Below, piece by piece: positions 16,419 through 32,023 of a stretch of DNA of 64,000 bases (position 1 is its first letter; every line of letters begins with the position of its first letter). A program made the position numbers and the translations under genes. Source of the DNA: Burkholderiales bacterium (GTDB taxonomy: Bacteria; Pseudomonadota; Gammaproteobacteria; Burkholderiales; Burkholderiaceae_C); contig CANHVY010000001.1 of assembly GCA_947464185.1 (NCBI GenBank), positions 62,001-126,000 on the forward strand, written 5' to 3'. The notes under the pieces are model-generated. The model saw nothing but the letters and a program-made list of their open reading frames with translations, was not told where the DNA came from and ran no database searches.

Positions 16419-18599
16419 ATGATCATGAACATGTGGGGCATCAAGCGAGGGGCTGCGTTCGTGCTGGCGCTTGGCCTGATGGTCGGGATGCAGGGTTGTG
16501 GGGGTGGGGGCGACAAGGCGGGGGCCTGCATCCTGTGCTCCTCGACGTCGGACACCTCGACGTCCACCTCCTCGGGCGTCCTGTCGCTCACGGCCAGCAG
16601 CACGACGGTGTCCTCCGCCAGCCCGGCCCAGATGACGGCGGTGCTGAAGGACGGCAAGGGCAACCCGGTGGCGGGCCAGGTGGTGACCTTCAAGGTCGTG
16701 AGGTCGCTGGCTGTCACGGGTGTTGCCACCGCCTTGACCAACGCCAATGGAGAAGCCTCCACCACCGTCGCGCCGGCCAGTTCCACCAGCAAGGGCGCCG
16801 ATGAAGTCACGGCCAGCATCACCTACGGCGGCAAGGTGCTGGAGAAGACCGTGGGGTTCCAGTTCAACGCCACGGACATCAGCTTGTTGTTCGCCGCGCT
16901 GCCCAGTGGTTTCACCTTGTCTGCCTACGGGCAGACTTCACTGGCCCTGAATGCCACGGGGGCTTCCGTGGGATCGCCCGTGAGCGTCACGCTGACCAGT
17001 GCCTGTGTGACCTTGGGCAAGGCCACGATTTCGCCGTCCACGGCGACCATGACCTCCGGCAGCTTGACCGTGCAGTATCTGGACAATGGCTGCGGCGCAT
17101 TGAGGGCTTCCGACATCGTGCAGGCCTCGGTGCCTGCGTCGGCGTCCACGGCCACGGTCACGGTGCCTCTCACCACGCCCAATGTCAGCAGCTTGGGCTT
17201 CGTCAGCGCCTCGCCGGAACAGATCTACCTCAAGGGGTCGGGCTTGGGCGAAAGTTCGCTCGTCACCTTCGTGGTACGGGATTCGGCAGGCAACGCGCTG
17301 CCGAACCGGGACGTCAGCTTGACCCTGCTCACAGGCGCCGGCGGCGTCACGATGGAAGGGCAGGCGGTGGGCACGTCCGTCAGCCGCACCTCGGATGCCC
17401 AGGGTCGTGTGTCGGTGCGCATCAATTCAGGGACCGTGCCGACACCCGTCCGGGTGCAGGCCAGTTTGCCCGTGGTCATCGGTGGCGTGACGACGACGGT
17501 GTCCACGGTGTCCAGCAACCTGAGCGTGGCGGTCGGCTTGCCGTCGCAGTTGAACTTCTCGATGTCCCAGAAGACGCTCAACATCGAGGGTTTCGATTAC
17601 GACGGCATCTCCAACACCTACAACATCATTGCCGCGGATCGCAGCGGGAACCCGGTGCCTGCGGGGACGACCATCAGTTTCAGGGCGGAGGGCGGTCAGG
17701 TCGTGGCCACCGCGCAGACGCAGTTGGTCGATGGCATCGCCCGTACCAGTGTGAACTTTGTGTCTGCCCAACCCAAACCTGCGGATGGCCGGGTCACCAT
17801 CACGGCCTACGCATTGGGCGAGGAGTCGTTCGAAGACCTCAACGGCAACAACATTTACGACCCCGCAGAGCCTTTCCAGGACCTGGGCCATGTGTTTTTT
17901 GACCGCCGGTACAACGGTGCATACGAGGCGGGCGAGGACGAGTTCCTGTCGCTGGAGATCAATGGAAGCTCGGCCTGCGTGCCTCCCGCAAACAGCCGGC
18001 TGGCGCTGGGTGTTCAGATTCCTTCCAGGCCGGGCACCTGCGACGGCGTCTGGAGTGGCGCCGGCAAGGTGTATGTGCGCAGGGCCGCCGAGACCGTTCT
18101 GTCGAAATCCACTCCACGGCCTTTGTGGTACGTAGACCCTGACCGTGTAGCGCTTACAGATTCGGGTCTGAGATTCTCATGCGACACGATCACTCTTCAG
18201 GTTGGGCCGTCGCCCACGAACACGGCAGTGTTTGCGAGGGCCATTGGCGCTGTCTGGTACTCTGGCTCGACGAACACCGTCGCAAACGTGGACGGAAGCT
18301 TTTTGCTCTGGGTTGCAGATTCCAACGACGCCCGCTTCAACCCCATGGCGGCAGGAACCACGGTTGAAGCCTCCACGACAACCACCGGACTGACGACGCG
18401 AGTGGCTGGGGGAAGCCCCATAGCCAGCACTTCTGAACCCACGCTGGCTGCAGTGACTGTTACTTTTGGTTCTGACTCCACCGGTGCCCCCATTTCAATC
18501 GGGACCGTTTCGGTCAAGTTCACGTCTCCCAGTGGAACCTCCACTTCCGTTCCCATCACTGTCGTTAAGGGCGACCGCCCCGACGTCTGCACTCCATGA
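16419..18599 (+). CDS. Large Ig-like (Big_1/invasin-type) lipoprotein in the pil-aro operon
   Basis: Predicted 726-residue surface or periplasmic lipoprotein with the lipobox MQGC (Cys27) followed by a Gly/Ser/Thr linker. At least three bacterial Ig-like modules can be seen: strands such as 'QMTAVLKDGKGNPVAGQVVTFKV' with 'TNANGEASTTV', 'TFVVRDSAGNALPNRDVSLTL' with 'SDAQGRVSVRI', and 'NIIAADRSGNPVPAGTTISFRA'. From D473 comes a calcium-loop-like 'DLNGNNIYDPAEPF' and then 'DRRYNGAYEAGEDEF'. Start choice: ATG at 16419, 9 nt after GGA; GTG at 16371 overlaps pilQ. It overlaps aroK by 4 nt, so it is cotranscribed. Function unknown; adhesion or pilus support is inference. Confidence 0.85.
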   Translation: MIMNMWGIKRGAAFVLALGLMVGMQGCGGGGDKAGACILCSSTSDTSTSTSSGVLSLTASSTTVSSASPAQMTAVLKDGKGNPVAGQVVTFKVVRSLAVTGVATALTNANGEASTTVAPASSTSKGADEVTASITYGGKVLEKTVGFQFNATDISLLFAALPSGFTLSAYGQTSLALNATGASVGSPVSVTLTSACVTLGKATISPSTATMTSGSLTVQYLDNGCGALRASDIVQASVPASASTATVTVPLTTPNVSSLGFVSASPEQIYLKGSGLGESSLVTFVVRDSAGNALPNRDVSLTLLTGAGGVTMEGQAVGTSVSRTSDAQGRVSVRINSGTVPTPVRVQASLPVVIGGVTTTVSTVSSNLSVAVGLPSQLNFSMSQKTLNIEGFDYDGISNTYNIIAADRSGNPVPAGTTISFRAEGGQVVATAQTQLVDGIARTSVNFVSAQPKPADGRVTITAYALGEESFEDLNGNNIYDPAEPFQDLGHVFFDRRYNGAYEAGEDEFLSLEINGSSACVPPANSRLALGVQIPSRPGTCDGVWSGAGKVYVRRAAETVLSKSTPRPLWYVDPDRVALTDSGLRFSCDTITLQVGPSPTNTAVFARAIGAVWYSGSTNTVANVDGSFLLWVADSNDARFNPMAAGTTVEASTTTTGLTTRVAGGSPIASTSEPTLAAVTVTFGSDSTGAPISIGTVSVKFTSPSGTSTSVPITVVKGDRPDVCTP

Positions 18600-19162
18600 A
18601 CCTCGCCCTCGTCGGCATGCCCGGCTGCGGCAAGTCCACGGTGGGCAGGCATCTGGCGAGGCACTTGGGCTTGAGGTTCGTGGACTCGGACACGGAACTG
18701 GAGTCACGTATCGGCATGCCGATCCGGGCCTTCTTCGAGGCGCAGGGTGAGGAGGCCTTCCGCGATGAGGAGCAGGCCGTCATCGAAGACCTGTCGCACG
18801 GCCAGGGTCTGCTGATCGCCACGGGTGGCGGGGTGGTCTTGCGGCAGGCCAACCGGGAGGCTCTGCACGCGCGGTGCAAGGTGTTCTACATGCGCGCCAC
18901 GCCAGAGGAGTTGTACCGCCGACTGCGACACGACACCCACCGGCCGCTGTTGCAGGTGGCCGACCCTCTGAAGCGCCTGCGCGAGCTGTACCGGGAGCGC
19001 GACCCCTTGTACCGCCGAACCGCCCACTTCACCGTCGAGAGCCCTCGGCCCTCGGTGCAGGGCCTGCAGCACATGATCCTCATGCAACTGGAACTGGCCG
19101 GCCTCATCGACGCCGGCACGGTGCCCTCGCCGGTGGATCCGCTGGCGCACCCCATTTCTTGA
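18596..19162 (+). CDS. aroK: Shikimate kinase
   Basis: 188-residue P-loop kinase phosphorylating shikimate at the 3-hydroxyl in aromatic amino-acid synthesis. Walker A is GMPGCGKST (residues 7-15); the shikimate-binding '[32 protein letters not shown]' and '[14 protein letters not shown]' segments are intact, as is the lid arginine region 'HRPLLQ'. The start ATG overlaps the stop of the Ig-like gene. It is followed by aroB after 8 nt, the classical aroKB pair. Confidence 0.95.
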   Translation: MNLALVGMPGCGKSTVGRHLARHLGLRFVDSDTELESRIGMPIRAFFEAQGEEAFRDEEQAVIEDLSHGQGLLIATGGGVVLRQANREALHARCKVFYMRATPEELYRRLRHDTHRPLLQVADPLKRLRELYRERDPLYRRTAHFTVESPRPSVQGLQHMILMQLELAGLIDAGTVPSPVDPLAHPIS

Positions 19163-19170
19163 GGCAGGAG

Positions 19171-20301
19171 ATGGCAACCGATCCCGCGCAAGCGCCCCAG
19201 TCAGGGACGCAGACGGTCACCGTCGACACCGGGCGGGAGCGCTACGACATCGTCATCGGGCGCGGCCTGCTGGGCCGGTCGCAGAGCTGGACAGGCCTGC
19301 CCCGGGCCGCACAGGCGGTGGTGGTGAGCAATGCGACCATCGCCCCCTTGTGGGCCGCGCGTCTGGTGCAGGCGCTGCAGCCCCACTACCGCCAGGTGAC
19401 GGTGATCGAGCTGCCCGATGGCGAGGCGCACAAGGACTGGCCGGCGCTGAACACCATCTTCGACCACCTGCTGACCCACGGTGCGGACCGCAAGACGGTG
19501 CTTTTCGCGCTGGGCGGCGGCGTGGTGGGCGACATCACCGGCTTTGCCGCCGGCTGCTACATGCGCGGCGTGCCCTTCGTGCAGGTGCCCACCACGCTGC
19601 TGGCGCAGGTGGATTCCTCGGTGGGCGGCAAGACGGCCATCAACCATGCGCTGGGCAAGAACATGGTCGGCCTGTTCTACCAGCCGCAGCGCGTGGTGTG
19701 CGATCTGGACACGCTGCAGACGCTGCCGCAGCGCGAGTTCATTGCCGGCCTGGCCGAGGTGATCAAGTACGGACCCATCGCCGATGAGGGGTTCCTGGGC
19801 TGGATCGAGGGCCATCTGGAGCCGCTGCTGGAGCGCCAGCCTGCGGCCATGGCGCACGCGATTCGGCGCTCCTGCGAGATCAAGGCGCAGGTGGTGGGGC
19901 AGGACGAGAAGGAAGGCGGGCTGCGTGCCATCCTGAACTTCGGCCACACCTTCGGCCATGCCATCGAATCGGGTCTGGGCTACGGCCAGTGGCTGCACGG
20001 CGAGGCCGTGGGCTGCGGCATGCGCATGGCCACCGATCTGTCGGTGCGCCTGGGCTTGTTGCCGCCGGCGGCCCTGCAACGCATGCACGATCTGCTGGTG
20101 CGGGCCGGGTTGCCGGTGCGCGCGCCCGACCTGGGCGCCGATCGCTACCTGGAATGGATGGGCCGGGACAAGAAAGCCGAGGCCGGCGAGATCCGCTTCG
20201 TGGTGCTGCAGGCCCTGGGGCGTGCAGCCGTGCAGGGTGCGCCAGACGAGGTGGTGTGGCAAGTGCTGCAGGCCGCGGTTCGGGTGGGCGTGCCCGCCTG
20301 A
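19171..20301 (+). CDS. aroB: 3-dehydroquinate synthase
   Basis: 376-residue NAD- and metal-dependent enzyme converting DAHP to 3-dehydroquinate. Motifs seen: '[23 protein letters not shown]', '[35 protein letters not shown]', and the metal-binding 'AEVIKYG' and '[12 protein letters not shown]' (Glu and two His). The ATG at 19171 follows 'GAGGCAGGAG'; the long upstream frame lies inside aroK and is not coding. Last gene of the pil-aro transcript. Confidence 0.95.
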   Translation: MATDPAQAPQSGTQTVTVDTGRERYDIVIGRGLLGRSQSWTGLPRAAQAVVVSNATIAPLWAARLVQALQPHYRQVTVIELPDGEAHKDWPALNTIFDHLLTHGADRKTVLFALGGGVVGDITGFAAGCYMRGVPFVQVPTTLLAQVDSSVGGKTAINHALGKNMVGLFYQPQRVVCDLDTLQTLPQREFIAGLAEVIKYGPIADEGFLGWIEGHLEPLLERQPAAMAHAIRRSCEIKAQVVGQDEKEGGLRAILNFGHTFGHAIESGLGYGQWLHGEAVGCGMRMATDLSVRLGLLPPAALQRMHDLLVRAGLPVRAPDLGADRYLEWMGRDKKAEAGEIRFVVLQALGRAAVQGAPDEVVWQVLQAAVRVGVPA

Positions 20302-20415
20302 GGGCGGGCGTCGCCAGGACTCCGGGCATGAGGGCTTAAGAGATCAAGGGCTGCAGGGTCAGGCCGTCTGGACCTTTGCGGCTTCCAACAGCGCTGCATC
20401 ACGCCGCCTTCTTCC

Positions 20416-21132
20416 ATGGCCCGCCTGCCCCGCATCGCCCTGCCCAGCCACGCCCACCATGTGGTGCAGCGGGGCCACAACCGCCAGCCCATCGTGCTGG
20501 ACGATACGGACCGCCACCACTGGCGCCAGGTGCTGGCGGATGCGGCGGTGACGCACCGCGTGGACGTGCACGCCTGGCTGCTGCTGGACGACCACTTCCA
20601 TCTGGTGCTGACGCCTTCCACCGCGGAGGGCCTGGGGCGGATGATGCAGTCGCTGGCGCGGCGGCACGCGGCCGAATTCAACCGGCGGCATGGCCGAAGC
20701 GGCACGCTGTGGGACGGGCGCTTCCGCTCTTCACTGGTGCAGCCGGGTGCCTGGCTGGCCGACTGCATGCTGTACGTGGAATCACATCCCAGCCGTACGG
20801 GCGCTGGGGGTGCCGCGCTGGAGTGGCCCTGGTCCAGCCTGGCCCATCATCTGGGGGCCCGCAGAGACCCGCTGGTGGTGGAACCATCCGCGTGGTGGAC
20901 TCTGGGCAACACCCCCTTCGAGCGCGAAGCGGTGTGGCGCCAACGGCTGGAGGTGGCGTTGGCACCGGAGGTGGTACAGCGCATCACCCAGGCCACAAGG
21001 CGCGGCTGGCCCGTGGGCGACGCAGCGTTTCTCCAGAGTCTGGAGCCGGCCACAGGCCGTGCCATGGTGCCCCGGCCCCGAGGCCGCCCTGTCCGTGCCA
21101 GCGTGCCCGGCGCGCATGACGGTTCCGGATAA
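20416..21132 (+). CDS. REP-associated tyrosine transposase (RAYT, Y1/IS200-like)
   Basis: 238-residue single-domain HUH transposase of the RAYT type. The HUH motif is HFH at residues 60-62 in 'LLLDDHFHLVLTP'; the nucleophile is probably Tyr120 in 'CMLYVESHP', aligned with the YxELNP motif of relatives. 'GTLWDGRFRSSLV' is diagnostic of the family, and a basic 'GRP' tail is present. Such proteins usually act on dispersed REP-like hairpins rather than on their own ends. No terminal inverted repeats flank the gene. The REP-like elements elsewhere in the window could be its substrate, but that is only inference. Confidence 0.85.
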   Translation: MARLPRIALPSHAHHVVQRGHNRQPIVLDDTDRHHWRQVLADAAVTHRVDVHAWLLLDDHFHLVLTPSTAEGLGRMMQSLARRHAAEFNRRHGRSGTLWDGRFRSSLVQPGAWLADCMLYVESHPSRTGAGGAALEWPWSSLAHHLGARRDPLVVEPSAWWTLGNTPFEREAVWRQRLEVALAPEVVQRITQATRRGWPVGDAAFLQSLEPATGRAMVPRPRGRPVRASVPGAHDGSG

Positions 21133-21178
21133 GGGATCCGATGGACGGGTCCGATCGCCAGGCCCGACATCCGGGTCG

Positions 21179-21217
21179 GTCTGACGGGACGGTCTGACGG
21201 CACTGTCTGACTGGGGA
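21179..21217. repeat. 13-nt triple tandem repeat beginning GTCTGAC
   Basis: GTCTGAC occurs at exact 13-nt spacing at 21179, 21192 and 21205; the remaining 6 nt of each unit (GGGACG, GGCACT, TGGGGA) diverge. Regular phasing suggests either a decayed tandem duplication or a multi-site protein-binding region. Confidence 0.7.
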
Positions 21218-21396
21218 CTCGCCTCACCCGCGTGTCCGCGGGCCCGGGCCCGCCCTGCAGGCCCGGCTGGCAGGCGGCTTGCTTACGCATCAATGGAGGC
21301 ACCGACCGCGATGGCCTTCAATGTGTCCCTATTTAAGAAGCCATCTGCCGGTTGAGTCAGTCATAAATTAACCTGACCCTATTTAATTGAACTTGA

Positions 21397-21423
21397 GGAG
21401 GATGCTGCACCGCAGTATCCTCC
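21397..21423 (+). promoter_or_regulatory. Strong 12-bp leader hairpin upstream of gltB
   Basis: GGAGGATGCTGC pairs with GCAGTATCCTCC around an ACC loop; the only non-Watson-Crick pair is a G-U in the RNA. It lies 31 nt before the gltB ATG and is not followed by a T-run, so it is more likely an RNA leader structure or an operator (inverted repeat) than a terminator. Confidence 0.55.
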
Positions 21424-21454
21424 TGATCCCGCCGAGAAAGCCCAGGAGCACGAC

Positions 21455-26260
<4,806 letters not shown>

Positions 26261-26285
26261 ACTGCACCGACAAGGAACCAACATC

Positions 26286-27761
<1,476 letters not shown>

Positions 27762-27895
27762 GGCCGCAGTAAGTCGGCGCCGGGAATCCTCACGTCCAGG
27801 TAAAGAAACCCTGCTTAGCGCAACCGGGCCGGGCGCGCATGGGAAAATACCCTGAGTCTTGATTCCCAGTCCACGCGTGCGCGTGGCCGCGCCGC

Positions 27896-28714
27896 TTGAG
27901 CACCGATGCCCTGATCGAGGTCGACCGTGTCAGCTTTTCTTATGACACCGGTCGCCAGATCCTCTCCAACCTCTCCTTGACCTTCCGCCGGGGTCAGGTC
28001 ACGGCCTTGCTGGGCGGCTCAGGCTGCGGCAAGACCACCTTGCTGCGCCTGATCGGTGGCAGTGCCTCACCTGACGTTGGTGAGGTGCGTTTCGACGGGC
28101 AACGGGTCGACGCTGCTGACAAGCCCCGCATGTACGCGCTGCGGCGCCGCCTGGGCATGCTGTTCCAGTTCGGCGCGCTGTTCACCGACCTGACGGTGTT
28201 CGACAACGTGGCCTTTCCGCTGCGCGAGCACACCGACCTGCCCGAGGCCTTGATCCGCGACATCGTGCTGATGAAGCTCAACGCCGTGGGCCTGCGCGGC
28301 GCGGCGCCGCTGCGCATCTCGGAGGTGTCGGGCGGCATGGCGCGGCGCATCGCGCTGGCACGCGCCATCGCGCTGGACCCGGAACTCATCATGTACGACG
28401 AGCCCTTCGCCGGGCTGGACCTCATCTCCATGGGCGTGGCGGCCAAGCTCATCCGCACGCTGAACGACGTGACGGGTGCCACCTCGCTGGTGGTGTCGCA
28501 CGACGTGCCCGAGTGCATGGCCATCAGCGACCACATCGTGCTGATGGCCACGGGGGGGCGCATCGTCGCCCAGGGCAGCCCGCAGGAGTTGATGGACTCC
28601 ACCGATCCGGAGGTGCGCCAATTCGTGCGCGGCGAGCCCGACGGTCCGGTCAAGTTCCACTACCCGGCCACGCCCATCGGGCAGGACTTCGGCGTCGAGG
28701 CTGCAGCGCCATGA
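27896..28714 (+). CDS. mlaF: Phospholipid transport ATPase MlaF
   Basis: ATP-binding subunit (272 residues) of the Mla complex, which carries phospholipids between the outer and inner membrane to keep the outer leaflet asymmetric. Walker A is GGSGCGKT (residues 40-47), the signature is VSGGMARRIALARA, and Walker B is LIMYDEPFAGLD. The start is a TTG at 27896 with no clear ribosome site; no ATG or GTG is available in frame nearby. First of mlaFEDACB, overlapping mlaE by 4 nt. Confidence 0.93.
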   Translation: MSTDALIEVDRVSFSYDTGRQILSNLSLTFRRGQVTALLGGSGCGKTTLLRLIGGSASPDVGEVRFDGQRVDAADKPRMYALRRRLGMLFQFGALFTDLTVFDNVAFPLREHTDLPEALIRDIVLMKLNAVGLRGAAPLRISEVSGGMARRIALARAIALDPELIMYDEPFAGLDLISMGVAAKLIRTLNDVTGATSLVVSHDVPECMAISDHIVLMATGGRIVAQGSPQELMDSTDPEVRQFVRGEPDGPVKFHYPATPIGQDFGVEAAAP

Positions 28715-29502
28715 CCGCCTGGCTCGACACCGTGGCCACGCTGGGCCAGCGCGCGCTCAAGCTGCTGCGCGGTATTGGCCACGCGGCCTTCTTCACGCTG
28801 GACATCCTGCTGGCGATTCCAGCGTCGCTGCGCCGCTTTTCGCTGGTGGTTCGCCAGATCCATGCGGTGGGCAACCTGTCGCTGGTCATCATCCTGGCCT
28901 CGGGCACGGCGGTGGGCTTCGTGCTCGCGCTGCAGATGTACTACGCCCTGGTGACTTACGGCGCCACGGAATCGCTGGGGCTGATCGTCAACCTGTCGCT
29001 GGTGCGTGAACTGGGCCCGGTGGTGACGGCGCTGCTGTTTGCCGGCCGGGCGGGCACTTCGCTCACGGCCGAGATCGGCCTGATGAAGGCCGGTGAGCAA
29101 CTCGCGGCCATGGAGATGATGGCGGTGGACCCCAAGAGCCGCATCCTCGCGCCGCGCTTCCTGGCCGGTGTGGTCTCGATGCCCTTGCTGGCCATCCTGT
29201 TCTCGGCCGTGGGCATCCTGGGCGCCTACGTGGTGGCGGTGTTGCTCATCGGCGTGGACGCCGGCAATTTCTGGAGCATCATGCAGTCGCGCGTGGATGT
29301 CTGGCGCGATGTGGGCAACGGCGTCGTCAAGAGTTTCATCTTCGGGCTGATCTGCACGCTGGTGGCGCTGTACCAGGGGCATGAGACCGAGGCCACGCCC
29401 GAGGGTGTGGCTTACGCCACCACGCGCACGGTGGTGATCTCGTCGCTGGGGGTGCTGGCAATGGACTTCGTGCTGACCGCACTGATGTTCTCCACGCCCT
29501 GA
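28711..29502 (+). CDS. mlaE: Phospholipid transport permease MlaE
   Basis: 263-residue inner-membrane permease of the MlaE/YrbE family. 'RELGPVVTALLFAGRAGTSLTAEIGLMKAGEQLAAMEMMAVDP' is the family signature between the early membrane helices. The ATG at 28711 overlaps the mlaF stop; the longer upstream frame is antiphase to mlaF and is not coding. It works with MlaF, MlaD and MlaB. Confidence 0.94.
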   Translation: MTAWLDTVATLGQRALKLLRGIGHAAFFTLDILLAIPASLRRFSLVVRQIHAVGNLSLVIILASGTAVGFVLALQMYYALVTYGATESLGLIVNLSLVRELGPVVTALLFAGRAGTSLTAEIGLMKAGEQLAAMEMMAVDPKSRILAPRFLAGVVSMPLLAILFSAVGILGAYVVAVLLIGVDAGNFWSIMQSRVDVWRDVGNGVVKSFIFGLICTLVALYQGHETEATPEGVAYATTRTVVISSLGVLAMDFVLTALMFSTP

Positions 29503-29555
29503 CGCCGGATGCCGTTCACACGCCTGCTCGCACTGCTGCCTGGGAGAGACCAAGA

Positions 29556-30034
29556 ATGAACAAGAGAAACATCGAGATCCTGGTGGGCTTCTTCGTCCTG
29601 CTGGGCCTGGCCGGGCTGCTGTTCCTGGCCCTGAAGGCGGCCAACCTGGCCAGCTTCGGCGCGCGCGACGGCTACCAGGTTAGCGCCCGCTTCGACAACA
29701 TCGGTGGCCTCAAGCCGCGTTCGCCGGTGCGCAGTGCCGGCGTCACGGTGGGCCGGGTCACGTCCATCGCGCTGGACGCCAAGACCTTCGAGGGCGTGGT
29801 GACCATGGAGATCGACAGCAGCGTGCGCTTCCCCAAGGACTCCTCGGCCAAGATCCTGACCGCCGGACTGCTGGGAGACCAGTACATCGGCATCGAACCC
29901 GGTTCAGCGGACGATAACCTGGCTGCCGGCGCGGTGATCCGCCAGACCCAGTCGGCCGTGGTGCTGGAAAACCTGATCGGCCAGCTGGTCACGGGCAAGG
30001 CCGGCGAGGCGGCAGAACAGGCGGGGCAGAAGAA

Positions 30035-30038
<4 letters not shown>
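29556..30038 (+). CDS. mlaD: Phospholipid transport MCE protein MlaD
   Basis: 160-residue periplasmic subunit held by an N-terminal membrane anchor (residues 7-27). One MCE domain follows ('[32 protein letters not shown]') and ends with the '[13 protein letters not shown]' stretch. It forms the hexameric ring that receives lipid from MlaC. It overlaps the next gene, mlaA, by 4 nt (GTGA). Confidence 0.94.
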
Positions 30039-30988
<950 letters not shown>

Positions 30989-31057
30989 ACCAGAATCCGA
31001 GTCTGTTCGTTGAAGGCTGAACCGGCCTGCACTGCAGGCCTTGTCTGAAGGATCATC

Positions 31058-31708
31058 ATGTTGAACAAGCTCCAACCCCGTGTGCACCGCCGCGCCGCCC
31101 TGGTCATGCTGGCCCTGGCGATGGGGGTGGGTGCAGGGTTTGAGGCCCGCGCTCAGGCCCCCGCCACACCTGACGCGCTGGTGCGCCAGATCTCCACCGA
31201 GGTCATCGACACGGTGAAGGCCGACAAGGAGATCCAGGCCGGCAATCTGGGCAGGATCATCGCCTTGGTGGATGCCAAGGTCATGCCGCACGTGAACTTC
31301 CAGCGCATGACGGCCATCGCCGTGGGTCGCGCCTGGCGCACGGCCACGCCCGATCAGCAAAAGCGTCTGCTCGACGAGTTCAAGACCCTGCTGGTGCGCA
31401 CCTATTCCGGCGCGCTCACCCAGGTGAAGGACCAGACCGTGCAGTTGAGGCCGCTGCGCGCGGGGGCAGACGACTCTGAGGTGGTGGTGCGCACCGAGGT
31501 CAAGGGCAAGGGCGACCCCATCCAACTCGACTACCGCATGGAGAAGACGCCCGCCGGCTGGAAGATCTACGACGTGAACGTGCTGGGCGTCTGGCTGGCC
31601 GACACCAGCTTCAAGTCGCAGTTCGCGCCCATCATCGCCAACTCAGGGCTTGACGGCCTGATTGGCAACCTGGTCGAGCTCAACCGCAAGGCGGCCGCCC
31701 GCAATTGA
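31058..31708 (+). CDS. mlaC: Periplasmic phospholipid shuttle MlaC
   Basis: 216-residue periplasmic lipid carrier between MlaA at the outer membrane and MlaFEDB at the inner membrane. A Sec signal peptide ends at 'FEARAQA'; the core 'VMPHVNFQRMTAIAVGRAWRTATPDQQKRLLDEFKTLLVRTYSGAL' and 'YRMEKTPAGWKIYDVNVLGVWLADTSFKSQF' match the MlaC (Ttg2D) family. It follows mlaA by 69 nt, the largest gap in the operon. Confidence 0.95.
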   Translation: MLNKLQPRVHRRAALVMLALAMGVGAGFEARAQAPATPDALVRQISTEVIDTVKADKEIQAGNLGRIIALVDAKVMPHVNFQRMTAIAVGRAWRTATPDQQKRLLDEFKTLLVRTYSGALTQVKDQTVQLRPLRAGADDSEVVVRTEVKGKGDPIQLDYRMEKTPAGWKIYDVNVLGVWLADTSFKSQFAPIIANSGLDGLIGNLVELNRKAAARN

Positions 31709-31718
31709 GCTCCAGGCG

Positions 31719-32000
31719 ATGAAGCTGCCCGGCACGCTCACCCTGCCCTCGGCGCGCCAGACCACCGAGGCCCTGGCGCAGGCGCTGGCGGCCCTGCCGG
31801 CGGGGGGCACGTTCTGCGTGGATGCCTCAGGTCTGGCCGACCTGGACACGTCGGCCCTGGCTGTGCTGCTGCAGGCCCGCCGCGACGCGCAGGCCCGGGG
31901 TCTGGCCTGGCAACTGCAGAGCGCACCCCCCAAGCTGCGGCAGTTGGCCGCGCTCTACGGCGTGGAGGCCCTTCTTTGGCCTCCTGCTGAACCGGCCTGA
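31719..32000 (+). CDS. mlaB: STAS-domain protein MlaB
   Basis: 93-residue cytoplasmic STAS protein that binds and stabilises MlaF. The core 'CVDASGLADLDTSALAVLLQARRDAQARG' holds the conserved Asp-Thr-Ser. The ATG at 31719 follows CCAGG and lies 10 nt after mlaC; the earlier in-frame start falls inside mlaC. Last gene of the mla operon, converging on hexR. Confidence 0.88.
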   Translation: MKLPGTLTLPSARQTTEALAQALAALPAGGTFCVDASGLADLDTSALAVLLQARRDAQARGLAWQLQSAPPKLRQLAALYGVEALLWPPAEPA

Positions 32001-32023
32001 AGGGCCGCCTCGGACGGGGGCGC

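Larger units (their letters stand above)
21133..21454. other. Gene-free region between the transposase and gltB
   Basis: 322 nt with no gene. It contains three 13-nt tandem units (21179-21217), a GC-rich stretch with short inverted repeats, two copies of an AT-rich 'CCCTATTTAA' motif (21323-21336 and 21373-21386), and a strong hairpin (21397-21423) in the gltB leader. The AT-rich part probably contains the gltB promoter. Confidence 0.7.
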
